From: Acidobacteriota bacterium
GTDB lineage: Bacteria; Acidobacteriota; Terriglobia; Terriglobales; Acidobacteriaceae
Direction: 5' to 3'
Length of the DNA: 64,000 nt
NCBI GenBank assembly: GCA_016196065.1
Contig: JACPYL010000010.1
Coordinates: 62,001-126,000 of the forward strand
Shown: positions 1 to 9,019 of the stretch, piece by piece
How the letters are laid out: each line of letters starts with the position of its first letter
How positions within the stretch are numbered: position 1 is the stretch's first letter
Made by a program: the position numbers and the translations under genes
The notes under the pieces: generated by a model
Databases searched by the model: none
Seen by the model: the letters and a program-made list of their open reading frames with translations, nothing else
Told to the model about the DNA's origin: nothing

Positions 1-46
1 GTCGGCGTAGCAACTGCAGACATGGACGCAAGCTTACGTTCACGGA

Positions 47-1075
47 TCATTGCGCACTACCTGATTCCTCTCCCCGCAATCTCTTGAGGAGGTCGCGCGC
101 TTGCGGTGCAAACGGAGTGTCAGGGAAAGATTTGACATAGGCTTCGAGCTCCGCGATCGCATCAGGCGTTCGTTTTTGTTGCAGGTACAGATTCACCAGT
201 TGCAGCGACGCCTGCGACATCTTTGGATCGTACTGCAGCGCGGTTCGCAGGCTTTTTTCGGCTAGTTCGGGACGGTTGGTGTGCGAGTACAGCGACCCCT
301 GTAGAAACTGGCCGAATGCGGAATTGGGCTCACGCTTCAATCCTTCTTCAATTTCTGTACTGGCCTGATCGTAGCGCTTGGTTAACAACAGCAGATTTGC
401 CAGATTGAAGTGCGCCTGCGAGTCGTTTTGATTTGCTTTCAGTGCCGCTGCAAACTCGCTCTCTGCTTCCCCGAATTTCTGAAGGCTCAAATAGGCGGAC
501 CCGAGGTGATTGTGCGCCGGAGAAAAGTCCGGAGAATAGCGAATCGCCTTCTCATAGTGCAGGATTGCCTCATTGGTCTTCCCCTTCTTCTCAGCTTCCA
601 CACCTTGGTCAAACTCCTTCAGGGTCTTCTTGGGAAAGCGCTGGTAATACTCGGCGGGATCGATCAGATATGGATTGCTTCCCGCTACCCGGCTGGCAGG
701 ATCGTCTTTTTTCTTTGACAGACGCGGCACCAGCATGAGTTGAACAATGTTCAAGGTTGAAATTTCGGGGTTTACGTTCACATTGTCGCCGACTGGAACA
801 TATGCGTCATCGTCCACTGAAACCCGATATTCGTTCGCAACGAGACTGGTAAAGCTGAATCGGCCCTGATCGTCACAGTACATGCTTTGGACGGGCGATC
901 CGCGGAATCCCAGCGTGATCAGAACCGGAACGAAAGGAAAGTCGCCTTTCGATACCCTGACTTGGCCCACGATAGCTCCGAATTTCGCTGATCGTTGAGC
1001 CTGCAGCGGCGCCGTGCAGAAAACTACGCACAACGCGGCGACGGAGAGCAAGAGGACGGACCGGTCAATGATCAT
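47..1075 (-). CDS. Secreted TPR protein with N-terminal carboxypeptidase-regulatory-like domain
   Basis: The 342-residue product starts with a signal peptide (hydrophobic LLLSVAALCVVF, then APLQAQ, residues 6-27). Residues about 32-115 look like a carboxypeptidase-regulatory (Ig-like) domain (GAIVGQVRV, then GRFSFTSLVANEYRVSV), a fold common at the N terminus of acidobacterial envelope proteins. Residues about 150-330 are TPR repeats (EAILHYEKAIRYSPDFSPAH, AHFNLANLLLLTKRYDQAS and following), so a periplasmic protein-protein interaction role is likely. It lies 88 bp downstream of the TonB receptor on the same strand but beyond that gene's terminator, so it may have its own promoter. The exact partner is unknown. 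Confidence 0.85.
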   Translation of the reverse strand: MIIDRSVLLLSVAALCVVFCTAPLQAQRSAKFGAIVGQVRVSKGDFPFVPVLITLGFRGSPVQSMYCDDQGRFSFTSLVANEYRVSVDDDAYVPVGDNVNVNPEISTLNIVQLMLVPRLSKKKDDPASRVAGSNPYLIDPAEYYQRFPKKTLKEFDQGVEAEKKGKTNEAILHYEKAIRYSPDFSPAHNHLGSAYLSLQKFGEAESEFAAALKANQNDSQAHFNLANLLLLTKRYDQASTEIEEGLKREPNSAFGQFLQGSLYSHTNRPELAEKSLRTALQYDPKMSQASLQLVNLYLQQKRTPDAIAELEAYVKSFPDTPFAPQARDLLKRLRGEESGSAQ

Positions 1076-1106
1076 GGGACAAGACCCTGCGAATGAATGT
1101 TACCGC

Positions 1107-1145
1107 AAAGAAAAAGAGGCTTGCTCCCGGAAGGGAACAAGCCTC
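1107..1145 (-). terminator. Rho-independent terminator of the TonB receptor gene
   Basis: Read on the minus strand, a 13-base stem with one mismatch (GAGGCTTGTTCCC / GGGAGCAAGCCTC) with a 4-base loop is followed directly by a T-rich run (complement of 1107-1115). It sits 19 bp after the receptor stop codon, the expected place for an intrinsic terminator. Confidence 0.85.
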
Positions 1146-1163
1146 TGAAACGGGCAGCTGCGG

Positions 1164-4100
1164 TTAGAAGCTGATTTTCACTCCCAGTTGCAATTGCCGT
1201 GGACCGAGCGTGCCCGCCGCCTGACCGAAGTTGGCGAAGCGCGGCTGGTTGTGGGCTCCTCCGCCTGCGGTGGCCAGGACGAAGTTGGTGTGGTTGAAAA
1301 CGTTGAACGCATTGGCGTCGAACTTCAAGTTGACCCGTTCGGTAAACTTGAAGACCTTCGACAGTGTCATGTCAGCTTTCCAGTAGCCTGGTCCAACGAA
1401 GGTATTGCGGCCCAGATTACCGACACAAGCCAAACACGGATTCGAGAATGTAATGTTGACGGGAGTGGCAGCGCCAAACCATCCGTCAGCCCATTGACTG
1501 TGAGTTACTCCGCTCACTCCTGATCGGCTGGAGTTCGGTCGGTCATTTCTGCCGCCATCCAGATTGAAGTCGCCTCGCAGGTTCTGGCAATTGTCTGGAA
1601 CATCAGCCGCCGTACATCCTGCTGTCGGATCGCTGATTTCCCGCAGCCTGGGTGCTTGCGACGTGTATGGTTCCCAGTGCGCCCCGCTTTGGAACGACCA
1701 GATGCCGTTATACGACCAGCCTCCCACTATCCAGCCCAAAACGCCTTTCAGGTTTTGTCCGGGCAATTGGTAGACATAGTTGAGAACCAGCCGATGCCGG
1801 ACGTCGAAGATCGAGTTACCCCGATCCAGGCCCGGTATGGTCTGATCCGTTGTGAAGCCTTCTCCGGCAGCGGCACCGTTTGCTGTGGTTGCGCCACTAT
1901 GCCAGGTCGAGCCTTCGTCGATGGAGTGACTCCAGGTGTAGTTTACGTTGAACAGCAGCCCGTGGCTCATCTGGCGTTTCAATGAAGTCTGCAACGAACT
2001 GTAGTTGGAGTTGACGGCGTTCTGCCAGTTTCGCAGGCGGCCGTAGTTCGTGTTCAGACGGCCGGAATTTCCGTTCCAATCGCGGCCAAGGTTATCGGTG
2101 ACAGTGGAACCCGTCGGCAGGAACGATCCCGGCTGGCGGTTGATGTCTTCAGAGCGGAACAGCTTGTGTCCGGCCGTGCCAACGTAATCCACTTGGAGTA
2201 CGGTTTTCGGCAGAATTTCGCGTTGCACGCTGAAGTAGAAGTTGTAAACGTAGGGATCCTTGATTCCCTTCGGGAAAATGATTCCCGTAAGGGTAGCTAG
2301 GTTGGGGTTGCTCGGATCCCACCCATTGATATTGCCTTGAGCCTGCGACTGGCCCGGGGGGCCCTGATTCTGGGACGGACCTGGATCCCCGGTAAATCTG
2401 GGGGCAGTTGTCCGATCCTGAGCACAAATCCCATTTGGCGGTGCGCCGGTACAGATCGAAGGCCCAAAAACAACGTCCGCGCCCGGAACCCCAACCCCGC
2501 CCGGAATGATTTGGTTAAACGAATAGTACGGCAGGTTCCAGCGAGAGTTTGAGAGCGGGTTGTATAACGTGCCCTCGTAGGCGACGCCGACCCCCCCACG
2601 TACAGAGGTCTTTCCATCGCCAAACACATCCCACGCGAAGCCTAAGCGCGGCCCAAAGTTGTTGTGGTCGCCGGCACCCAGGGCCTTCGCAGGTGCGAAA
2701 CCGCCCGGACCGCAAATCCCCGCCAGCTGCGAGAGCAGCTTTGATGAGTCGGAAGTGCAGTCGTAGGCAACGCCATCGATGGTACCGGTCGAGCCCGCGG
2801 GAATATTGGCCTGGCCGATCTGACTTAGCATATTGTCACCCGGACCTGGGATGAAGGTCGTGGCCGCGTCACCTTCTTCCGTATGCCGTTTGTACAAATC
2901 GTAGCGGATACCCAAATTCAAAGTCAGTCGCTTGGACACCTTCCAGTCGTCCTGGAAGAAGGCGCCCATTTCCAGATTCCGCCAGTGCCGCACGTTGGTG
3001 CTCAACTGTGCCGATGGAATCTGATTGAAAGAACCGGCGGAACAGGGAGCCTTACAGATGCCAGGGTCCACGCCAGCGAATTGTGCGTACGGTGCATCCC
3101 CGGCGAAGAACACCTGGTCGTAGAAATAATAGGAGGGGCGTGCGACGTTGAATTCGCTGTTTTCGATGTTGCGCCGGAAATCCACGCCAACTTTCATATT
3201 GTGGTTTCCGTGGCTGATCGAAACTAGGTCGGAATAGCTGTAAACGTTCTCTTTGAAGGATTGCGGATAGCCATTGTAGGAGCCAAAGCCAGCCGAACCG
3301 TCGTTGGTGAAAGCTATGGCGGGGACACCACCGGTGTTGGTTGTGATCTTGGCGTTGTTCTGCAGGTAGCCGAGTCGAGCTTCGTTAAGAATGGAGGGGC
3401 TGAAGGTGTGTACGTAACTCAACGATCCTTGCGGGAAGTTATTCCGCAGCGGATTGGAGAAACCACGCGTACATGACGCGTTGCAGGGACCAAACTGATC
3501 GGTCTGACGGTTGTAGTTGTACTGGATAAAGAAGCGGTTGTTGGCATTCCAGTTGTAATCCACGCGAAGCGAGGCCTCATTGCCGTTGAACAGGTTGGCA
3601 TTGGCCAAGCCCCCGACCTGCGTCTTGAAGATGGCGACGCTGTTCTGCTGAATAATGTCGGTTCGGTTGAGTGTTCCGGTCACTTCCGGGATCTCGCAAG
3701 CCGCAGATTCCGTTGCGTTGACTCCGAAGATGTTGATCCATTTTTGCGTTTGCAGCGGGGTTCCAACGCCCCCACACAGGAAGGGGGTGTAGTCCGGGTT
3801 CGGCGTACCAAATGGCACTCCGTTGAACGCATTCATATATTCATCTGCGGTCAGCCCGTTGTCGCTGATGCCCGCGACCGAGGGCGCAAAGTTCTTGTAG
3901 AGCAGGGCTGCCGTAGAGTTCGTTACGATATTTGGATCGCCGGTTGCGTTCGCGGCGTCATCTGCAGCGATGACGGCATCACGCCACGCCTTCGTTTCCT
4001 GAAGTTCCGTGATCGGCGTGCCGCTCGATTTGAAACGGTCGCCTTGTAGCGAGAGGAAGAAGAAAAGCTTGTCTCGCACGATCGGACCGCCGATGGTCAT

Positions 4101-4940
4101 ACCAAACTGATTGAAATGAAGAGGCGGTTGCTTGGTTTGAGATTGATTCAGGAAGAAGTCGTTCGCATCCAAAGCGTTGTTGCGGATATATTCCCAGCCG
4201 CTGCCGTGCCACGCATTGGTGCCCGACTTGGTGACCAGGTTCACGGAGCCGCCCGCGCTGCTGCCGTATTGCGCTGACATATTCAGCTGCAATTGCTGGA
4301 ATTCCTCGACCGAGTCCTGAATGGGAACGTTGATCGATCCGCCGCTCAAGCCTTTGTTCGATACACCATTGATAAGGAATCCGTTAAAGTCTTCGCGCAC
4401 GCCGTTGACCACCGTGCCATGCCCGGCTTCGAAATCAACACCCGCCACGTTGACCGCGCCCGTGCTCATCTGCATCAAATCGAAAACGTTGCGCCCGTTC
4501 AAAGGGAGGTTCGCGATTTGTGCGCCACTTACCGTTGTCGCCAGCTTGGAGTCTTCGGTGTTCACCGAGGCCGCGGCACCCGTCACTTCGACGATTTCTC
4601 TTGCCTGGCCCATCGTCATTTTGACGTCAACGTGAGCAATCGTGCCGGCATTGATGACCACGTCGTTGTTAGCGACGGTCTTGAAGCCAGACGCTTCGGT
4701 TGCGACCTTATACGTGCCGACCGGAATTTCTCTTACCGTGTAGTTGCCGCTCGCGTTGCTTGTGGTGGAAGTGCTAAAGGCCTTTGCTGGATTCGTGACC
4801 GTAATCTTAGCGTTCGCAATCGCCGCGCCGCTTGGGTCGGTCACTGTACCGGTTAGCTGGCCGTTCGTGACCTGTGCGAAAGCGCTACATGTCAGAGCCA
4901 GAAGGGCAAACACTGCCAGGCAAAACTGCAGTCTTCTCAT
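1164..4940 (-). CDS. TonB-dependent receptor of the Oar/carboxypeptidase-regulatory type
   Basis: A 1258-residue outer-membrane protein. Residues 1-22 are a signal peptide. Residues about 26-115 form a carboxypeptidase-regulatory domain (GQLTGTVTDPSGAAIANAKI). A plug domain follows at about 130-240 (NLPLNGRNVFDLMQM), and a long beta-barrel extends to the C terminus, ending in aromatic F (QLQLGVKISF), the usual barrel-assembly signal. The length and domain order fit Oar-like receptors that are expanded in Acidobacteriota; substrates are generally unknown (oligosaccharides, peptides or siderophores are candidates). The start is supported by an AGGGGG/AGGTGA ribosome site just upstream. A Fur-box-like site lies about 300 bp upstream and a clear terminator downstream, so it looks monocistronic. 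Confidence 0.95.
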   Translation of the reverse strand: MRRLQFCLAVFALLALTCSAFAQVTNGQLTGTVTDPSGAAIANAKITVTNPAKAFSTSTTSNASGNYTVREIPVGTYKVATEASGFKTVANNDVVINAGTIAHVDVKMTMGQAREIVEVTGAAASVNTEDSKLATTVSGAQIANLPLNGRNVFDLMQMSTGAVNVAGVDFEAGHGTVVNGVREDFNGFLINGVSNKGLSGGSINVPIQDSVEEFQQLQLNMSAQYGSSAGGSVNLVTKSGTNAWHGSGWEYIRNNALDANDFFLNQSQTKQPPLHFNQFGMTIGGPIVRDKLFFFLSLQGDRFKSSGTPITELQETKAWRDAVIAADDAANATGDPNIVTNSTAALLYKNFAPSVAGISDNGLTADEYMNAFNGVPFGTPNPDYTPFLCGGVGTPLQTQKWINIFGVNATESAACEIPEVTGTLNRTDIIQQNSVAIFKTQVGGLANANLFNGNEASLRVDYNWNANNRFFIQYNYNRQTDQFGPCNASCTRGFSNPLRNNFPQGSLSYVHTFSPSILNEARLGYLQNNAKITTNTGGVPAIAFTNDGSAGFGSYNGYPQSFKENVYSYSDLVSISHGNHNMKVGVDFRRNIENSEFNVARPSYYFYDQVFFAGDAPYAQFAGVDPGICKAPCSAGSFNQIPSAQLSTNVRHWRNLEMGAFFQDDWKVSKRLTLNLGIRYDLYKRHTEEGDAATTFIPGPGDNMLSQIGQANIPAGSTGTIDGVAYDCTSDSSKLLSQLAGICGPGGFAPAKALGAGDHNNFGPRLGFAWDVFGDGKTSVRGGVGVAYEGTLYNPLSNSRWNLPYYSFNQIIPGGVGVPGADVVFGPSICTGAPPNGICAQDRTTAPRFTGDPGPSQNQGPPGQSQAQGNINGWDPSNPNLATLTGIIFPKGIKDPYVYNFYFSVQREILPKTVLQVDYVGTAGHKLFRSEDINRQPGSFLPTGSTVTDNLGRDWNGNSGRLNTNYGRLRNWQNAVNSNYSSLQTSLKRQMSHGLLFNVNYTWSHSIDEGSTWHSGATTANGAAAGEGFTTDQTIPGLDRGNSIFDVRHRLVLNYVYQLPGQNLKGVLGWIVGGWSYNGIWSFQSGAHWEPYTSQAPRLREISDPTAGCTAADVPDNCQNLRGDFNLDGGRNDRPNSSRSGVSGVTHSQWADGWFGAATPVNITFSNPCLACVGNLGRNTFVGPGYWKADMTLSKVFKFTERVNLKFDANAFNVFNHTNFVLATAGGGAHNQPRFANFGQAAGTLGPRQLQLGVKISF

Positions 4941-5424
4941 TCACCTACCCCCTTGTAAATCTTGTTGCGTGTGGTTTTGTTTGTGCACGGAACCTTTTGG
5001 AAATCAATGTTGCAAGAATGCCGTTTCGGAATTGGGCTGACACTTGACACTTTTCTTGTTGTTTCTTTATCTGGCCGCCTTGAAGTCGCAAAATTCTGCG
5101 CCTTGGCGTCATCTCTTGTCAAGCTATCTTACTGATTCTTTTGACCGACGCCTGCTGAACTCAAGCTACTTGGCTTGCCCAGGAGACAGCCCCACAGCGA
5201 CAGTCTTGCGTTACTAAAGGCACTTGGGAAGCCAAAGATAAACATAATCATTTTCAATTAGTTAGAGTCATCGAGGACGTTAACAATATGAGGATCGGAA
5301 GGCGAAGTCAATCCGAAAATACTGAATTCAATAGATTCGCTTAACTATACGAAGAATGTTTCGGATGTGATTCCCGGATGTGTACTCAATCCTGTGTTGG
5401 GACGTTCTACGCAACAGGTGCGAC
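4941..5424. other. Intergenic region upstream of the TonB receptor
   Basis: This 484-bp spacer contains no convincing gene. Its segment at about 5200-5400 is clearly more A+T-rich than the neighbouring coding DNA, which fits a regulatory region for the receptor. The only specific site I can support is the Fur-box-like sequence at 5237-5255. I could not define a convincing -35/-10 pair. Confidence 0.6.
5237..5255. promoter_or_regulatory. Fur-box-like site
   Basis: GATAAACATAATCATTTTC matches the classical 19-base Fur consensus GATAATGATAATCATTATC at 16 of 19 positions. It lies 297 bp upstream of a TonB-dependent receptor, a common Fur target. The distance is long and no promoter could be defined next to it, so assignment is tentative. 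Confidence 0.4.
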
Positions 5425-7227
5425 TTATTGAACCGCCGCTCGTTTCTCAACCAGTCCTTCTCCCTCTTTGATTATCAGTTCCTGGTCCGCTGTTGTCGGT
5501 CCGATCTTGTCAACCTGCCCGCTCGGCCAGCGAACCACGATGCTTTGGACCGTCGTTGCCATCCCCAGTCCAAAATGCAACCTCGGATCATTTGAGCTTT
5601 CGAAGCTGCCTGCGGCACGAACTTCGGCGCTGCGCATGAGTCCGTCTGCGGTGATTTCAACTTTCGCTCCGAAGCCGTCGCGGTTCGATTTCGCTCCGAT
5701 GGTCTTGATGCGGAGCCAGTGACCGGGCGTGCTTGATTCGTTGCGCAACAAAACGGGAGAGCCATCCAGATTTGTCATCAGCAAATCCTGGCGGCCGCGA
5801 TTCCAGAAGTCGGCGACCAACGCTCCACGGCCGACATACTTTTGCTGGAGTGCTTTTCCTGCCTGCTGTCCGATTTCCTCGAACTTTCCATTCTGTAAAT
5901 TGCGAAACAGAAATGGACGCTCAGCGTATCCCACTCCGAACGATTGACCTTCCACTTGTGGATCGACGTGTCCGTTGGCGACAAAAAGATCCGGCCATCC
6001 GTCATTATCGAAATCCAGAAACTTCACGCCAAAGCCCAAATAAGGAATACTGATGCTTCCAATTCCGGATGCTCCCGCCTTGTCGGTGAACTCGCCGTTG
6101 TGGTCATTGTGGTAGAGGTTGTTCGAATCGTCAGAGAAGTTCGTCTTGACGATGTCAGGCCAACCGTCGCGATCGTAGTCGGCGACATCGATCCCCATCC
6201 CCGCCTGCTCGCGTCCGTCAGAACTGTAGGACACGCCAGCTTCAGCGCCTGTTTCCGTGAATCCACCCTTGCAGTTGTTGTGATAGAGAAGGCTCGGTGA
6301 TGAATCGTTCGCTACGTACAGGTCAAGGCATCCATCCTTGTCGTAGTCGAGCCACAGCACTCCGAGCCCGTAATACTTGTCAGGATCGATGCCAAGTTTT
6401 TCCGTGACGTCTGTGAACGTGCCGTCGCCATTGTTGTGATAAAGGCGGTCGCGGTCGCCCTTCAATCCGCGCGGACCGCAATTCACCGGAATCCCCCGGT
6501 ACTGGCAGAACGGTCCATCCCCGAACTTAGGCAGGTCATTGATGTCGATGTCGACGTAGTCCGCGACGTACAGATCGAGATTTCCATCATGGTCGTAATC
6601 GCCGAACGCCGCGCTCGTTCCCCAGCGATCCGCGTTCGCGACGCCTGCCTTGGAGGTGACATCGGTGAACGTGCCATCGTGATTGTTGTGGTAGAGCGCC
6701 GATCCGTGAAAGCCGCTGATGTAGACGTCTTCCCAGCCGTCGTTGTCAAAGTCGCCCACCGCAACTCCGTAGCCCCAGCCGCAGAAGTTCAGTCCCGACT
6801 TCGCGGATACGTCCACGAATGTGCCGTCGTGCTGGTTGCGATAGAGTCGCGGCGGATGGCATTTGCCCGCGCGATAGTCTTCGATCGTCGAACCGTCCAC
6901 CAGCAAGATGTCCATCCAGCCATCATTGTCATAGTCAAACGCGGCCGCACCGCCGCACTGTGTTTCCAGGATGTACAACTTTTCTTTGCTGCCACAAATG
7001 AGATGAAACTTGATGCCCGCATCTCGCGTGACATCTACGAACAAGTCTTTCGACTGGATTTTCGATGGTTGGGTCGCTGGTCGCGCGACGGGCACCTTTG
7101 CGTCGGTTTTCGACGATGCAGATGCCGTCTTCTTTTGCGCGGCAGACTGAACCGTTTGGCCGGATACGCTGCTGGATAGTGCAATCGCCAATCCAAAAGC
7201 CATCAGAGGTCGCAGGCGTCTTCTCAT
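5425..7227 (-). CDS. CRTAC1-like FG-GAP/VCBS repeat protein with ASPIC/UnbV domain
   Basis: The 600-residue product has an N-terminal signal segment (MAFGLAIALSSSVSGQ). It then carries several FG-GAP/VCBS beta-propeller repeats with calcium-binding-like DxDxDG motifs (DYDNDGWMDILLVDG, DFDNDGWEDVYISG, DYDHDGNLDLYVAD, DYDKDGCLDLYVAN, DYDRDGWPDIVKTN, DFDNDGWPDLFVAN). The C-terminal about 110 residues form an ASPIC/UnbV domain (NRDGFGAKVEITADG, then VVRWPSGQVDKI). Such proteins are exported and often accompany TPR and TonB receptor genes in Acidobacteriota; no biochemical role is established. Its ATG overlaps the stop of the upstream TPR gene by one base (TAATG), which implies translational coupling. 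Confidence 0.92.
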   Translation of the reverse strand: MRRRLRPLMAFGLAIALSSSVSGQTVQSAAQKKTASASSKTDAKVPVARPATQPSKIQSKDLFVDVTRDAGIKFHLICGSKEKLYILETQCGGAAAFDYDNDGWMDILLVDGSTIEDYRAGKCHPPRLYRNQHDGTFVDVSAKSGLNFCGWGYGVAVGDFDNDGWEDVYISGFHGSALYHNNHDGTFTDVTSKAGVANADRWGTSAAFGDYDHDGNLDLYVADYVDIDINDLPKFGDGPFCQYRGIPVNCGPRGLKGDRDRLYHNNGDGTFTDVTEKLGIDPDKYYGLGVLWLDYDKDGCLDLYVANDSSPSLLYHNNCKGGFTETGAEAGVSYSSDGREQAGMGIDVADYDRDGWPDIVKTNFSDDSNNLYHNDHNGEFTDKAGASGIGSISIPYLGFGVKFLDFDNDGWPDLFVANGHVDPQVEGQSFGVGYAERPFLFRNLQNGKFEEIGQQAGKALQQKYVGRGALVADFWNRGRQDLLMTNLDGSPVLLRNESSTPGHWLRIKTIGAKSNRDGFGAKVEITADGLMRSAEVRAAGSFESSNDPRLHFGLGMATTVQSIVVRWPSGQVDKIGPTTADQELIIKEGEGLVEKRAAVQ

Positions 7228-8213
7228 TATTGATCGCGTCCGGTGGCCATTCCCGAAGTCGGAGTCTGTGCCTTTTTGAGTTCTGTAAATCGTTCCCGTT
7301 CTGCGCGCGCATCCTCGCCGCGACCCATTTTTTCCAAGGCGCGGGCCAGTTGATAGTGAAGGCTCGGATCTTTTGGATTCAACACAATTCCCTTACGTAA
7401 AGATGGTTCGGCCAGTGCGGGTTGTCCATTGAGCAATTGCGCCTTTCCCAAGTTGTACCAGACATCGGGATTCTGAGCGTCCATCTCCGACGCACGTTGC
7501 AGATAGCGAATTGCTTCTTCATGCTTTCCCGACTCGCACAACGAATGCCCAAGCTGGTAGATCAGTTCAGGATGTTCGCCCGATTTCTGCAACTCGATCC
7601 GATACTCCGCGATCGCCTCATCGGTGCGTCCGAGGCTTCCATAAGCAAATCCCAGGTGATAGTGGCCCAGGCGAATTGCCGGATCAATGCGGAGTGCTGA
7701 CTTGAACTCGTCGATGGCCTGTACGCTGCGGTTTGAATTCAAGTACGCGCGGCCGAGCAACACGTGCGCCAGCGCGTTCGAAGGTTCGCTCTTGACGGTT
7801 GTCTCAAGCTCGTTCGCTGCGCCCACATAGTTCAGTCCACTCAGGTACACCAGCGCGAGGTCAAAATGCGTTCGCGAATCTTTATTATTGAGGTCGCGAG
7901 CCCGTTCGAGTTGCAATTGCGCAAGCGCCAGTTGTCCCGTTTTGAAGTACGCCAAACCGAGCCAATGATGAATCTCGCCGTCCTCTGGCCACTTCATAAC
8001 GGCTTGTTCGCCGAGTCTCGCCGCTGCTTGCACGTTTCCGTCCTCGACCAGGTGCAACATGTGCTCGCGAGTCTCTGCCTGCGTCTGCGCCGCGGCCGCC
8101 GGGCACAACACCGCAAGAATAATTGAAACGAGGACCGGGGCTCGGAGCATCAAGAAGATTGGGATGGCAAGCGCAGCGTCTGAGAATATGGCGCGCCGGA
8201 CGCGGAAAGCCAT
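7227..8213 (-). CDS. Exported TPR-repeat protein
   Basis: An internal ATG at 8213 gives 328 residues and begins MAFRVRR, followed by a hydrophobic stretch (VLVSIILAVLCPAAAAQ) that looks like a signal peptide. The rest is a series of TPR repeats (GEIHHWLGLAYFKTGQLALA, DSRTHFDLALVYLSGLNY, NALAHVLLGRAYLNSNRSV, PDVWYNLGKAQLLNGQPALA). An upstream in-frame start (8276) exists but would leave almost no room for the divergent DinB-like gene's control region. The stop codon overlaps the ATG of the CRTAC1-like gene, so the two proteins are probably made together and may act together in the periplasm. Confidence 0.85.
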   Translation of the reverse strand: MAFRVRRAIFSDAALAIPIFLMLRAPVLVSIILAVLCPAAAAQTQAETREHMLHLVEDGNVQAAARLGEQAVMKWPEDGEIHHWLGLAYFKTGQLALAQLQLERARDLNNKDSRTHFDLALVYLSGLNYVGAANELETTVKSEPSNALAHVLLGRAYLNSNRSVQAIDEFKSALRIDPAIRLGHYHLGFAYGSLGRTDEAIAEYRIELQKSGEHPELIYQLGHSLCESGKHEEAIRYLQRASEMDAQNPDVWYNLGKAQLLNGQPALAEPSLRKGIVLNPKDPSLHYQLARALEKMGRGEDARAERERFTELKKAQTPTSGMATGRDQ

Positions 8214-8290
8214 GACCTGCCTCTGCTGGTCATCGTATCGCCTTTCCAAGGCGCACCGCAATTTGCGAATACTCAAACGGAGAGTTGGCA

Positions 8291-8761
8291 GTGAATACCA
8301 ATCAGCACTATCTCAAGATGTTCCACTACGATGACTGGGCTACTCGCGAGTGCTTGTCCGCACTGCGCTCGATAGTTCCCCCGCCAGAAAAAGTATTGCG
8401 CCTGCTTGCCCACACGCTGTCCGCTCAAAAACTCTGGTTCGAACGGATGCAGGGAGTCCATCAGAGTGTTGCCGTCTGGCCTGCCTCGACCATCGACCAG
8501 TGTTTCGCCCTTGCCGATGAAATGCTTGCCTCGTGGACCAAGTTTCTTTCCGGTTTATGTCCCGCCGGATTCGAGCAAGCCATCGAGTACCACAACAGCA
8601 AGGGAGAGCCCTGGTCGAGCCGTGTCGAAGACATCCTCACCCACGTCTTGATGCACTCGGCCTATCACCGCGGACAAGTCGCCCTGGAAATGCGCGCCGC
8701 CGGACTTCAACCCGCCTACACTGATTTCGTTCATGCCGTCCGACAAGGCCACGTAAAGTAA
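8291..8761 (+). CDS. DinB-family four-helix protein
   Basis: A GTG at 8291 with GGAG 8 bases upstream gives 156 residues (MNTNQHYLKMFHYDDWATRE); a TTG two codons earlier is less well placed. The DinB/YfiT metal site is visible as three conserved His: H in KMFHYDDW, H in LLAHTLSAQ, and the last one in the C-terminal SAYHRGQVALEMRAAG segment. Members are metal-dependent enzymes, often thiol S-transferases, or of unknown function. It is transcribed divergently from the TPR/CRTAC1 pair. Substrate cannot be told from the sequence. Confidence 0.85.
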   Translation: MNTNQHYLKMFHYDDWATRECLSALRSIVPPPEKVLRLLAHTLSAQKLWFERMQGVHQSVAVWPASTIDQCFALADEMLASWTKFLSGLCPAGFEQAIEYHNSKGEPWSSRVEDILTHVLMHSAYHRGQVALEMRAAGLQPAYTDFVHAVRQGHVK

Positions 8762-8800
8762 AGGGCCATGGTCAGAGGGCGAAGGGACGCCCGAAAATAA

Positions 8801-8820
8801 CCCGCCAGTTCACTGGCGGG
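8801..8820. repeat. Short perfect palindrome downstream of the DinB-like gene
   Basis: CCCGCCAG-TTCA-CTGGCGGG is an 8-bp perfect stem with a 4-base loop, 39 bp after the DinB-like stop. There is no T run after it, so it is more likely a REP-like repeat than a classic terminator. The rest of this 258-bp spacer shows no gene. Confidence 0.6.
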
Positions 8821-9019
8821 TCAGGAATTCATGACGGCTCTCAAGTGCCGGAGGCACGACTGAAGACCTCGCCATCGGAACCGCCATCGCGGGCATCGCG
8901 CTCCGCGGAGTGGGCACGTTTGCACTGATCCACCGCGGATGACCCACTTCGACTTCCAATCCCGCCACGCGAAGGTGTAAGCTTCGCAATTCACCCTTTC
9001 CGTTTAAGGACGCGACTAC

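Noticed and set aside
4293-4856. 187-codon plus-strand ORF
   Set aside because: Antisense to the plug region of the TonB receptor, with no protein-like motif; a GC-rich shadow frame.
6436-7179. 247-codon plus-strand ORF
   Set aside because: Mirror of the Asp/Gly repeats of the FG-GAP protein; its Val/Ile/Arg-rich product is the expected antisense pattern.
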